DNA from: Caccocola sp964450835 | Lineage (GTDB): Bacteria > Synergistota > Synergistia > Synergistales > Synergistaceae | NCBI GenBank assembly: GCA_964450835.1 | Contig: CAYVEQ010000013.1 | Span: 1-44,639, forward strand | Length of the DNA stretch: 44,639 bases | Direction: 5' to 3' | Shown: in pieces, positions 24,747-31,657 of the stretch | Position numbering within the stretch: position 1 is the first letter of the stretch | Layout of the letters: every line of letters begins with the position of its first letter | Position numbers and translations under genes: made by a program | Notes under the pieces: model-generated | What the model was told of the DNA's origin: nothing | Databases searched by the model: none | What the model saw: the letters and a program-made list of their open reading frames with translations, nothing else

Positions 24747-25766
24747 TTACTTTCTGAACAGTCTCTTCTTTGCGTCCGAGATATTTTCAATAAACTGCCG
24801 CCTGAGCCTCCTCATGCAGGCGCTTGAATGGCGGTGGAAATATCTGTTGTTCGTGCCGGCCATCAGCATGGAATGTATCACTTCTCCGCTCCACGGAGTC
24901 AGGCTGAGATAATGCCAGTACAGTTCGTCCGCGTTGGAGCCGGAGAATGCGTCCCATATTTTGGAATGCCCGCCGAAATGCCAGATTCTTTTTACAGAAA
25001 ACAAATCATCATAATTTTCATCCATGGGGTCGGAGTTGAATTTCCGTCCCAGGAAAAAAACATCGCCGAAATATTCGGCGTTGAGGAATTCTTCGTCCGG
25101 GAGGCCGCTGTTGCGGCTCAGGATGTATTCCATCGCGCGCTCCAACAGGGAACCATCCCTCCATGAAGCAGCGCGCATTTTGCTCAGATTCATGACGAGC
25201 ACGCCGGCGTTGAAATACTTGCTGTTTGAATACCTGTCGGTGCGGATCTCTCTTTTGTCCGCTGCCGGTTTATCCCGGGGTGCGGTGAAATCGGGAAGCG
25301 GTATATCTTTCTCGTTCGTCACGTTTTTCAGCGGAACGGCAGCCAGCGAGCATCCGTGCAGATCGCAGGCCCAAAGTTCCTCGACGTCAAGCGTCGCCAC
25401 TGTATCGCAGTCAAGATAAATAACTTTGTCAATATCCGGCAGCGTATCGGGTGACGTCAGCCGGAATAGCGTTCCCCTGGAAAAACGCAGACTTATTTTA
25501 TCAATGACGTCTCTGTCAATTTTATCGAGCTCTCCCGCCACGTTGACGAAATTTACGGAGCCGTGCGCGGCGGAGGAAGTCGCCGAAGGTGAGCTTTCCG
25601 CAATCTCTCTCAGTTTCTTTGCGTTCTCTTGCGTGAGCGTTTCGTCGTGAAGTATATGAAAGCGCACTTCCGCGTCTGTGTTCCGCAGAACGGAAGCCAT
25701 GACGACTCCGGCGTGGCGCGAGTATTTTCCCGACGGGTCGTAAACCGCCAGCGCTATGTGTATCAT
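24747..25766 (-). CDS. Glycosyltransferase family 8 (LgtC-like)
   Basis: A retaining nucleotide-sugar transferase of the GT8 family, 339 residues, likely acting on lipopolysaccharide or another surface glycan. The ATG at 25766 follows GGAGGG by five bases; the longer open frame upstream is composition. The N-terminus has MIHIALAVYDPSGKYSRHAG, then VRFHILHDETLTQENAKKL. The metal-binding DxD motif lies in KVIYLDCDTVATLDVEELW, and the acceptor-side motif in SKYFNAGVLVMNLSKMR and WHFGGHSKIW. It stands alone between two low-density regions and next to an assembly gap, a setting often seen for variable surface-sugar genes. Confidence 0.88.
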   Translation of the reverse strand: MIHIALAVYDPSGKYSRHAGVVMASVLRNTDAEVRFHILHDETLTQENAKKLREIAESSPSATSSAAHGSVNFVNVAGELDKIDRDVIDKISLRFSRGTLFRLTSPDTLPDIDKVIYLDCDTVATLDVEELWACDLHGCSLAAVPLKNVTNEKDIPLPDFTAPRDKPAADKREIRTDRYSNSKYFNAGVLVMNLSKMRAASWRDGSLLERAMEYILSRNSGLPDEEFLNAEYFGDVFFLGRKFNSDPMDENYDDLFSVKRIWHFGGHSKIWDAFSGSNADELYWHYLSLTPWSGEVIHSMLMAGTNNRYFHRHSSACMRRLRRQFIENISDAKKRLFRK

Positions 25767-26288
25767 ATTATCCCTCCGGTCGTTTGTTTGTTTTGCGGCG
25801 CGGCGCCGGAGACAATTATAGCATTGCCGCGCGGCGCCGCGGGCAAAGGCGCCCCGCGCTTCTTCCGAAGCGTGCGGCGCGGCGCGGGACTTTTCGCTCA
25901 CGCGAATATTCTGTGTAATTACGAAGCCGTTGCTGTTTATATATCGGCTGCCTTATAAATATTTTTCTTTATATAGGCAGGGCACGTTCGGATCCGCGGC
26001 GGGGGACTCTTGTCTGTATGAAATATCATCGGCGCTGCGTCGCTGTCGGGATATATTGACGGCGGAATGTCGGGCTGAAGGCCGCCGCGGACTCATAAAA
26101 ACAACAAAAAGGGGGAAGGGCTGCGGCGCGTCCGATTATCATCTGCGGAGGCGTTCCCTATACTCTGCCCGGCGCGTTGTACGGACAGGGAACAGACGGG
26201 ATCACTCTCATCTCAAGCGACCCGATATGAATTTTGCGGACGGGGAAAGCCGGTCGCCGGCGGGCGATGCAAGAAGTCGTCGCTTCTC
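25767..26288. other. Low-density stretch upstream of the CoA-transferase remnant
   Basis: About 520 bp with no intact gene. One frame near 26130-26225 reads like protein (ICGGVPYTLPGALYGQG) before a stop, and 26244-26288 in the frame of the downstream remnant reads GKPVAGGRCKKSSLL, which resembles a worn CoA-transferase approach. It is probably decayed coding sequence. Confidence 0.45.
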
Positions 26289-26474
26289 ATGACTGCGGTC
26301 GGCGTTGTCGACATGCTCGTAACGGAGTTTACTGTTTTTAAAATAGAAAACGGAGAAATGAGCATGCTTGAAATCGCGCCTGAAGTCACGCTGGAGCAAA
26401 TCAAAGAGAATACGGCGGCGGAATATAAGGTGGCCGATAATCTGGCAGTCTATAAAGGATCGGAGGCAGCATAA
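26289..26474 (+). pseudogene. 3' remnant of a CoA-transferase subunit B gene
   Basis: The 61 codons from 26289 match the C-terminus of class I CoA-transferase B subunits (AtoA/ScoB type): TAVGVVDMLVTEFTVFKIENG, then LEIAPEVTLEQIKENTAAEYKV and a short tail. Full subunits are about 210-220 residues, and the catalytic Glu region is absent. The same frame continues a few codons upstream with weak similarity and then loses it, and no A-subunit gene precedes it. A hairpin with a T-tract follows, so the original gene end and terminator seem preserved. No ribosome site precedes the ATG, so translation is unlikely. Confidence 0.72.
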
Positions 26475-26500
26475 CTGATGGGCAAAGCAGTTATTTTATA

Positions 26501-26530
26501 CCGCCTGCGGACGCGCGGCGGCTTTTTCTT
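26501..26530 (+). terminator. Terminator after the CoA-transferase remnant
   Basis: A GC-rich stem (CCGCCTGCG / CGCGGCGG with small mismatches, 26501-26521) runs directly into CTTTTTCTTT. It lies 26 bases after the remnant stop and also serves as spacer before the convergent AAA+ gene. Confidence 0.6.
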
Positions 26531-26541
26531 TGCCGGAGCTC

Positions 26542-27675
26542 TTAATCGGAAAGCGCCAATTTAAGCAGCTCTTCCGAAATTTTGTCACGCACGGCGTGTT
26601 CTATGCCTCGGGCGCCGTTTTCGCCGTTCAGCGAATTTGCGAGCGCCGCAGCCACCGCCTGTTCGTTAATCCGGGACCTCTCCGGGGCAGAGAGAGCGGC
26701 AATCGCTTCTTTGATTCTCTTTTTGAGTATTTCCTCCTGCGTCTCCCGCGAAAGCGGGTTGAAACCTATAACGGAATCAAAGCGCGCGTAAATCGGCGCG
26801 CCTAGTTTTCCCCGCGCTTCAGCCGCGGAGGCGTAGTTAGACGTGCATATGATAAGCGCTCCGCGCACGTCGGCGCGGTAGTTCCTGTCCTCGTATATCC
26901 CCTCGTCGAATATCTGATAGAAAGCGCTGTGAAAGACGGGGTTCGGCTTGTCGAACTCGTCGAAAAGCATGACGTTCGACTCGCGCTCCATGAGGTCCTT
27001 CGCGAGGCAGTTCCCCGTGTGGCGCCCGCCGAAGAGATATGATGAGAACTCGTTGCTGTGGAACATGGAGAACTGTCTTCTGAACAGTGTCTGCCCCGTT
27101 ACGTCGCTCAGATATTTCGCGGTTTCGGATTTGCCGACGCCGGTCGGGCCGTAAAAAAGAAGCACGACAGGCTTGTCCGGCGCGCCCGACGCGAGAGGAT
27201 AAAGCGCCTTAAGCAGCCTGTCTTTGACCTGGCGCTGTCCGATTATGACGTCGTCGTATTCGCGGTTGATTCTGCGCAGACAGTCGAAATCAAGCGGGCG
27301 GTAGTTGTACCGTATGGTTTTTATGCGGCTGTGCAGGCTTTTAAACTGCGAGGCGATGTGCGTGGGCGGGTTCTGCAGATATATGGAATCTATGTCAAAC
27401 TGTCCGATGAAACTGAGGAAAGAATTTATCGCGCTCTCGCTGATTGAGGCGTATTGTTCCGAAAAGGCGACGAGGCAGGGCACGTGCAGCTTCTCAGTCT
27501 CTTTTTCCTGATTATCGAAGCCTTTGCGAGAGCTCTGTATTTTGAATGTATGCTCGCGCATCTTCCTGTCGCTGTATATCGCGAGTTCGCTGATTGTCGT
27601 AAGGGGCAGACGCCTGGGAAGGCGACGTCTGAAGCCTGACTTCGGGCCGTAATAGAAAATTATTTTCTGAGCCAT
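26542..27675 (-). CDS. Single-module ClpB/ClpA-type AAA+ ATPase with unknown N-terminal domain
   Basis: A 377-residue protein with one AAA+ module of the Clp/Hsp100 second-domain type. The start is the ATG at 27675 behind GAGGTG. Residues 1 to about 145 match nothing I know (QKIIFYYGPKSGFRRRL opening). The module then shows IIGQRQVKDRLLKAL, Walker A GPTGVGKSETAK (about 176-183), Walker B NVMLFDEFDK (about 234-243), sensor 1 IICTSN and the arginine in ARFDSVIGFNPLS. The C-terminal small domain (NGENGARGIEHAVRDKISEELLKLAL) has the sensor 2 GARGI. There is no second AAA+ module, ClpP loop or Clp N-domain. Remodelling of some protein target is likely; the target is unknown. Confidence 0.85.
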   Translation of the reverse strand: MAQKIIFYYGPKSGFRRRLPRRLPLTTISELAIYSDRKMREHTFKIQSSRKGFDNQEKETEKLHVPCLVAFSEQYASISESAINSFLSFIGQFDIDSIYLQNPPTHIASQFKSLHSRIKTIRYNYRPLDFDCLRRINREYDDVIIGQRQVKDRLLKALYPLASGAPDKPVVLLFYGPTGVGKSETAKYLSDVTGQTLFRRQFSMFHSNEFSSYLFGGRHTGNCLAKDLMERESNVMLFDEFDKPNPVFHSAFYQIFDEGIYEDRNYRADVRGALIICTSNYASAAEARGKLGAPIYARFDSVIGFNPLSRETQEEILKKRIKEAIAALSAPERSRINEQAVAAALANSLNGENGARGIEHAVRDKISEELLKLALSD

Positions 27676-27939
27676 TTCAAACAACACCTCATGTCAAGTT
27701 AGCGTTTTCTAAAATCTTTGTTTGCATACTTGTCATATCTTCCGGCCCGGACCTTCGCGAAGCCTCCTTCGGTAAGTCGGGGCAGTTTCGCTGCCGTTTG
27801 GAATTTTGCCGGATACAAAAAAATTCAGAAATCCGTTTCGCACACCACGCGTGAAATTCTTTCTCTCCCTTGGAGCCGCGGGCCTCGCGGGCGCGGTTCA
27901 AACTGTTTTTAATAATTGCGATTAGTCAGAATTATCTTG
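27676..27939. other. Intergenic region between divergent AAA+ gene and marR
   Basis: About 260 bp without a recognisable gene. A GC-rich hairpin (AGCCGCG / CGCGGTT around 27873-27899) precedes a short T-tract near 27904 and could stop transcription before the marR promoter. Base composition becomes AT-rich from about 27900. Confidence 0.5.
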
Positions 27940-27968
27940 TTGACATTCTCACTAGTTAGTGTTATTCT
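27940..27968 (+). promoter_or_regulatory. marR promoter with MarR-type operator
   Basis: The -35 TTGACA (27940-27945), 17-base spacer and -10 TATTCT (27963-27968) precede the regulator gene. The spacer carries CACTAGTTAGTG (27950-27961), arms CACTA/TAGTG around two bases. A related perfect palindrome lies after the gene. Autorepression by the MarR protein is the natural reading. Confidence 0.7.
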
Positions 27969-28025
27969 ACAGCCAACGGGGTATAAGTCAATCTGCAAGA
28001 AATTAGCACGGTAAGGAACTTTGAA

Positions 28026-28445
28026 ATGAACAATAGGGATCGTCTGAATGGAAAGCTTATAATAGCCATAGGACGGACTTATAGAAACGCTCATCGCAAA
28101 TCAAGCGAATTGTTCCGCGAAAAAGGATTGACATTTCCCCAGTTCACTGTAGCTGAACTTCTCTACAACAGAGGAGAGCAGACGGTACAGAGCATCATTG
28201 ACAAGGTTCTTTCTAGCAGCGGCAATATTACCGTTGTCATAAGGAATCTGGAACAGAGGGGCCTGGTCAGCCGGCGCGAAAATCCAAGCGATGGCCGTTC
28301 CTATTTGGTTCGGATAACGCCTAAGGGAAAAACATTGATGGATGAGATTTTTTCAGCTCATATGGCGAACTTGGCGGACGTTTTCTCAAAACTGACGGAA
28401 GAGGAAAAAGGAACGATCGTCAGCCTGCTGAAGAAAATCAGATAA
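28026..28445 (+). CDS. MarR-family transcriptional regulator
   Basis: A winged-helix dimeric regulator of 139 residues that probably responds to a phenolic or carboxylic acid, or its CoA ester, as many MarR proteins do. The core shows KGLTFPQFTVAELLYNRGEQTVQSIIDKVLSSSGNITVVIRNLEQRGLVSRR (helix-turn-helix), then the wing ENPSDGRSYLVRITPKGKTLMDEI with the conserved DxRxxxVxLTxxG pattern. The ATG at 28026 follows AAGGAA. CACTA-TAGTG palindromes lie in its own promoter and just downstream, before the CoA ligase, making it the likely controller of the catabolic island. Confidence 0.92.
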   Translation: MNNRDRLNGKLIIAIGRTYRNAHRKSSELFREKGLTFPQFTVAELLYNRGEQTVQSIIDKVLSSSGNITVVIRNLEQRGLVSRRENPSDGRSYLVRITPKGKTLMDEIFSAHMANLADVFSKLTEEEKGTIVSLLKKIR

Positions 28446-28477
28446 CAAAAGCATTTTTTCATCCGTCATTGTATTTT

Positions 28478-28506
28478 TTGCAGAAATATCACTAATTAGT
28501 GTTAAT
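28478..28506 (+). promoter_or_regulatory. Operator and probable promoter of the catabolic island
   Basis: The perfect 12-bp palindrome CACTAATTAGTG (28490-28501) sits between a possible -35 TTGCAG (28478-28483) and -10 GTTAAT (28501-28506), spaced by 17. The arrangement copies the marR promoter, although -35 and -10 are weaker. Binding here would block transcription toward the CoA ligase. Confidence 0.65.
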
Positions 28507-28562
28507 TGCAAGGTCTTTCGCGCAATTTATATAACAAAAGGAGGCGCATAGCTATTCATAAT

Positions 28563-28616
28563 ATGTAAGTTTCGTGTTTTATGGCTCTCGTGAGCCGAAA
28601 CAATATACACTTACAT
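28563..28616 (+). promoter_or_regulatory. Structured 5' leader of the CoA ligase gene
   Basis: An outer stem ATGTAAGT (28563-28570) pairs perfectly with ACTTACAT (28609-28616). Inside, TTCG (28571-28574) can pair with CGAA (28596-28599), and a terminal hairpin GGCTC-TCGT-GAGCC lies at 28583-28596. The element ends 26 bases before the ATG at 28643. An orphan ribosome-site-like AAAGGAGG (28537-28544) lies upstream with no start codon at the usual distance. Function is unknown; it resembles no riboswitch class I can name. Confidence 0.45.
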
Positions 28617-28642
28617 CTTTAAAGAAAGGAAATGATACGACG

Positions 28643-30355
28643 ATGCTTGAGTATTGGACGCCATATCGGGAAGATTTGGCAAAGAAGTACGAGGAAAAAG
28701 GGTACTGGAAGAGCGAGAACTTCTCGCAGGTTTTTGACCAGATCGCGGAACGCTTCTGGGAACGCGAAGCGCTTGTCGGGGGAGATCAGCGCTATACATA
28801 CGGCGAGCTGAAAAAGGGTTCGGACCGCCTCGCGCTGCATTTTGTGAAACTGGGGCTGAAGCATGGGGATCGAATCATAGTTCAGCTTATCAACATCCCT
28901 GAATTTGTTTTCATCTACCTTGCCCTTCAGAAAATCGGCGTAATTCCTGTAATGTGCCTGCCGCAGCACAGGTACACGGAAATTTCCCAGATCGCGGCCA
29001 AAGCCGAGGCGGTCGGATACATTATACCGGGCGTCGCCAGAAAGTATAATTACGCCGAACTGGTAGAAGAGGTCGCGGCCAGCCTTCCCAGCATAAAGGT
29101 CAAGATGGTGGCCGGCGTGAATCAGGAAGTCCCGGAGGGCTATCATTACATCAACGAGCTGCTCGCTACTCCCATCGAGGGTGAGGACGATCCCGCGTTG
29201 CTGAAGAGCTATCTGCCCGACCCGCACGACGTCTGCATCATTCTTCTTTCCGGCGGCACGACCGGAATCCCGAAGCTCATCCCGCGCGAATACAACGCCT
29301 ACCGTTATGTCGCCGAAGAGTCGAGCCGCGAACTTGGCTATAACATGTACACAGTGCAGCTCGCCGTTGCCCCCGTCGCCCACAACATGGTGCTTGCCGC
29401 TCCCGGTATCCAGGGCGCCTTCACATTCGGCGGAAAGGTCATCATGTCGACCTCGCCGAAGACGGAAGATATATGCAAGCTCATCGAGAAAGAGCACATC
29501 ACCCACATCCCGATGGTTCCCGCGATGATCATCAATATGCTGAACTTTGAAGACAGAGCCAAATATGATCTTTCCTCGTGGGAAATCGTTATCAACGGCG
29601 GTTCGAAGATTGAGCCTGTCGTGGCGGCCCGCGTCCAGCCGGAGCTTGGCTGCCGCCTCGTTTCGCAGTTCGGTATGTCCGAGGGTACTATCACCCAGAC
29701 AAGCCTCTTTGACGACCCCGAAGTCATCTTTAACACAATCGGACTCCCCGTATCGCCCGCCGACGAGTGGAAGATCATCGACAAAGACGACGGACACGTC
29801 ATCGCCGAAAGCGTACACGACGGCACGGCCCGTTTCCGCGGCCAGGTTGAAATCCCCGGCGAAATCATCTTCCGCGGCCCCTACACGATTCGCGGCTACT
29901 ACAACGCCCCGGACCACAACAAGAAAGCTTTCACTGAAGATGGCTTCTACCGTTCCGGCGACCTCGCCGCCATGCACCACAGCGGCAAAGGCTTCGTCAT
30001 CATGGGACGCATCAAGGACGCCATCAACCGCGGCGGCGAGAAGTTCAGCTGTGAAGAAGTCGAGAACCTCGTCCTTAAGAACGAAAAAGTTCACGACGCG
30101 GCCCTCGTCCCGATGCCGGATCCGGTTCTCGGCGAGAAAGCCTGCCTCTTCGTCTCCCTCAGAGATCCCGGCCTCACGCTGACCCTTCAGGAGATAAACT
30201 CCTTCCTCGACGGCAAGCTCGCGAAGTTCAAGCTCCCCGAGCGCCTCGAGATCCGCGACGACCTGCCGCATACGAACATAGGCAAGGTCAAGAAAGAAGA
30301 ACTCCGCCAGGAAATCTACGCGATAATGGCGGAAGAAGCGAAGAACAAGAAGTAA
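28643..30355 (+). CDS. Aryl/cyclic-acid AMP-forming CoA ligase (EntE/DhbE-like)
   Basis: An acyl-adenylating enzyme of 570 residues, closest in pattern to 2,3-dihydroxybenzoate-AMP ligases (the YREDLAKKYEEKGYW opening, and VIPVMCLPQHRYTEISQIAAKAEAVGYI). It has the P-loop LLSGGTTGIPKLIPR, the adenine motif SQFGMSEGTITQT, YRSGDLAAMHHSGKGFVIMGRIKDAINRGGEKFS and the C-terminal catalytic Lys in NIGKVKKEEL. No aryl-carrier protein or NRPS is nearby, so CoA ester formation is more likely than siderophore synthesis. The ATG at 28643 follows AAGGAA; an upstream GTG frame lacks a ribosome site. It is the first structural gene of the island. Confidence 0.85.
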   Translation: MLEYWTPYREDLAKKYEEKGYWKSENFSQVFDQIAERFWEREALVGGDQRYTYGELKKGSDRLALHFVKLGLKHGDRIIVQLINIPEFVFIYLALQKIGVIPVMCLPQHRYTEISQIAAKAEAVGYIIPGVARKYNYAELVEEVAASLPSIKVKMVAGVNQEVPEGYHYINELLATPIEGEDDPALLKSYLPDPHDVCIILLSGGTTGIPKLIPREYNAYRYVAEESSRELGYNMYTVQLAVAPVAHNMVLAAPGIQGAFTFGGKVIMSTSPKTEDICKLIEKEHITHIPMVPAMIINMLNFEDRAKYDLSSWEIVINGGSKIEPVVAARVQPELGCRLVSQFGMSEGTITQTSLFDDPEVIFNTIGLPVSPADEWKIIDKDDGHVIAESVHDGTARFRGQVEIPGEIIFRGPYTIRGYYNAPDHNKKAFTEDGFYRSGDLAAMHHSGKGFVIMGRIKDAINRGGEKFSCEEVENLVLKNEKVHDAALVPMPDPVLGEKACLFVSLRDPGLTLTLQEINSFLDGKLAKFKLPERLEIRDDLPHTNIGKVKKEELRQEIYAIMAEEAKNKK

Positions 30356-30384
30356 ACAACAGTCGCCCCTGACTGTACGGCCAC

Positions 30385-30412
30385 GGTGCGGAGTCCGGGT
30401 GTTCTCCGCACC
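30385..30412 (+). other. Intercistronic hairpin (ligase / flavoprotein)
   Basis: A perfect 9-bp stem GGTGCGGAG / CTCCGCACC with a 10-nt loop and no T-tract, 30 bases after the ligase stop. It is more likely an mRNA processing or stability element than a terminator. Confidence 0.6.
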
Positions 30413-30438
30413 GATTCTAAAAAACGGAGGTAGTTTTT

Positions 30439-31542
30439 ATGGAGATATTGAAGCCTGTAAAATTTAAGAACCTTGAACTTAAGAACCGCCTTGTCTGGCT
30501 GCCTTGCGTCACCTGCATGGCTGACGAAGTAGGATTTGTGACAGATCAGCTCATCGAGCGCCACGTCGCCCGCGCGAAGGGCGGCTTCGGACTTATCGAC
30601 GTCGAGGCGTGCGGCGTCCTTGACAGAAAGAGCCCCCACCTTCTTCGCATATGCGACGACAAGTTCATCCCCGGACTGAAAGAGATGACCGATGCCGTAC
30701 ACGCGGAAGGCTGCAAAATGACCGTTCAGCTTATCCACTACGTTAAACAGTCGGTCCGCACCGGTTGGAAGCAGGCCGTAGAGGATCTTACCTATGAAGA
30801 GATAGACGAGATAAAGCGCCAGTTCGTAGACGGTACCATCAGAGCCAGGAAGGCCGGCTTCGACGGAGTAGAACTCCACGTCGCCCACGGGTACACTCTT
30901 TCGTCCTTCATTTCTCTTCTCAACAAGCGCACCGACAAGTACGGACGCAACACCGAGGGCCGCTGCCGCATCGTGACCGAGATAATGGACGAAATCCGTA
31001 AGGAAGTCGGCGACGATTACTGTGTAGGCTGCCGCATCTCCGGCGAAGAGTTCGTCATGGGCGGCAACACTCTGAAACAGACAACCGTAATTGCACAGAT
31101 ATTCGCCCGCGCCGGCATGGACTTCATCAGCGTATCGGCCGGCGGCAAGACCGAAGACGGCCCGTGGTACACCGGTTACAGCGGGAGCCGCTGCATGGCG
31201 ACAGCGAATCTGCCCTACGGCTGCCATGTCTATCTCTCAAGAGGAATCAAGAACGCCCTCCGCGAGATCGGCTCGGATGTTCCCGTCATCGTTTCCGGCA
31301 AAGTTAAAGACCTCAAGCACGGCGAAGAAATATTCCAGGCCGGCGACGCCGACCTCATCGGAGTCTGCCGTCCGGCGATGGCGGATCCCGACTGGATCAA
31401 GAAGCAGGTCGAGGGCCGCGAGAATGAAATGATCAAGTGCGTGTACTGCAACGGCTGCCTCGAGCGCGACCAGAGACACGAAATTGTGAACTGCGTCGTG
31501 GCCGACAGAATCGCGGAGCGCAAGGCCGCGCAGCAGGCATAG
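30439..31542 (+). CDS. Old-yellow-enzyme-type flavoprotein (2,4-dienoyl-CoA reductase-like, single domain)
   Basis: An FMN TIM-barrel of 367 residues in the NADH:flavin oxidoreductase family. It opens with LKPVKFKNLELKNRLVWLPC; other marks are DGVELHVAHGYTLSSFISLLNKRTDKYG and SVSAGGKTEDG. Four cysteines near the C-terminus, C334, C337, C340 and C352, match the 4Fe-4S spacing of 2,4-dienoyl-CoA reductase. The C-terminal FAD/NADPH domains of that enzyme (about 640-670 residues) are missing, so electrons must come from a partner protein. Reduction of an enoyl- or dienoyl-CoA in a ring is the likely role. It also resembles BaiC/BaiH enzymes. Confidence 0.87.
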   Translation: MEILKPVKFKNLELKNRLVWLPCVTCMADEVGFVTDQLIERHVARAKGGFGLIDVEACGVLDRKSPHLLRICDDKFIPGLKEMTDAVHAEGCKMTVQLIHYVKQSVRTGWKQAVEDLTYEEIDEIKRQFVDGTIRARKAGFDGVELHVAHGYTLSSFISLLNKRTDKYGRNTEGRCRIVTEIMDEIRKEVGDDYCVGCRISGEEFVMGGNTLKQTTVIAQIFARAGMDFISVSAGGKTEDGPWYTGYSGSRCMATANLPYGCHVYLSRGIKNALREIGSDVPVIVSGKVKDLKHGEEIFQAGDADLIGVCRPAMADPDWIKKQVEGRENEMIKCVYCNGCLERDQRHEIVNCVVADRIAERKAAQQA

Positions 31543-31570
31543 GAGAACTGACAGAAATTCAAACGTCGGC

Positions 31571-31604
31571 GCGTGGGCGCGCAGCACGGATCGCGCGCCC
31601 GCGC
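31571..31604 (+). other. Intercistronic hairpin (flavoprotein / permease)
   Basis: A 12-bp stem (31571-31582 with 31593-31604, one G-T pair) and a 10-nt loop, followed only by CTTT. A TTGACA at 31606-31611 just after it could be a -35, but no good -10 follows at 17 bases. Confidence 0.6.
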
Positions 31605-31657
31605 TTTGACATAAGATGCGAAGCGCGCTTTTAGAGCTTCGGAGAGGAAGGTATGCC

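Noticed and set aside
26130..26226. Protein-like frame ending ICGGVPYTLPGALYGQG before a stop
   Set aside because: It reads like real protein for about 30 codons but I cannot match it to a family and it has no start or ribosome site; kept only as possible decayed sequence.
28619..30271. A 550-codon open frame on the minus strand opposite the CoA ligase
   Set aside because: It is a mirror frame of a strongly recognisable ligase; its translation is Val/Asp/Gly-rich with no known motif and no ribosome site.
28643..30355. Siderophore synthesis by an EntE/DhbE-like enzyme
   Set aside because: No isochorismate genes, aryl carrier protein or NRPS nearby; all neighbours are acyl-CoA catabolism genes.
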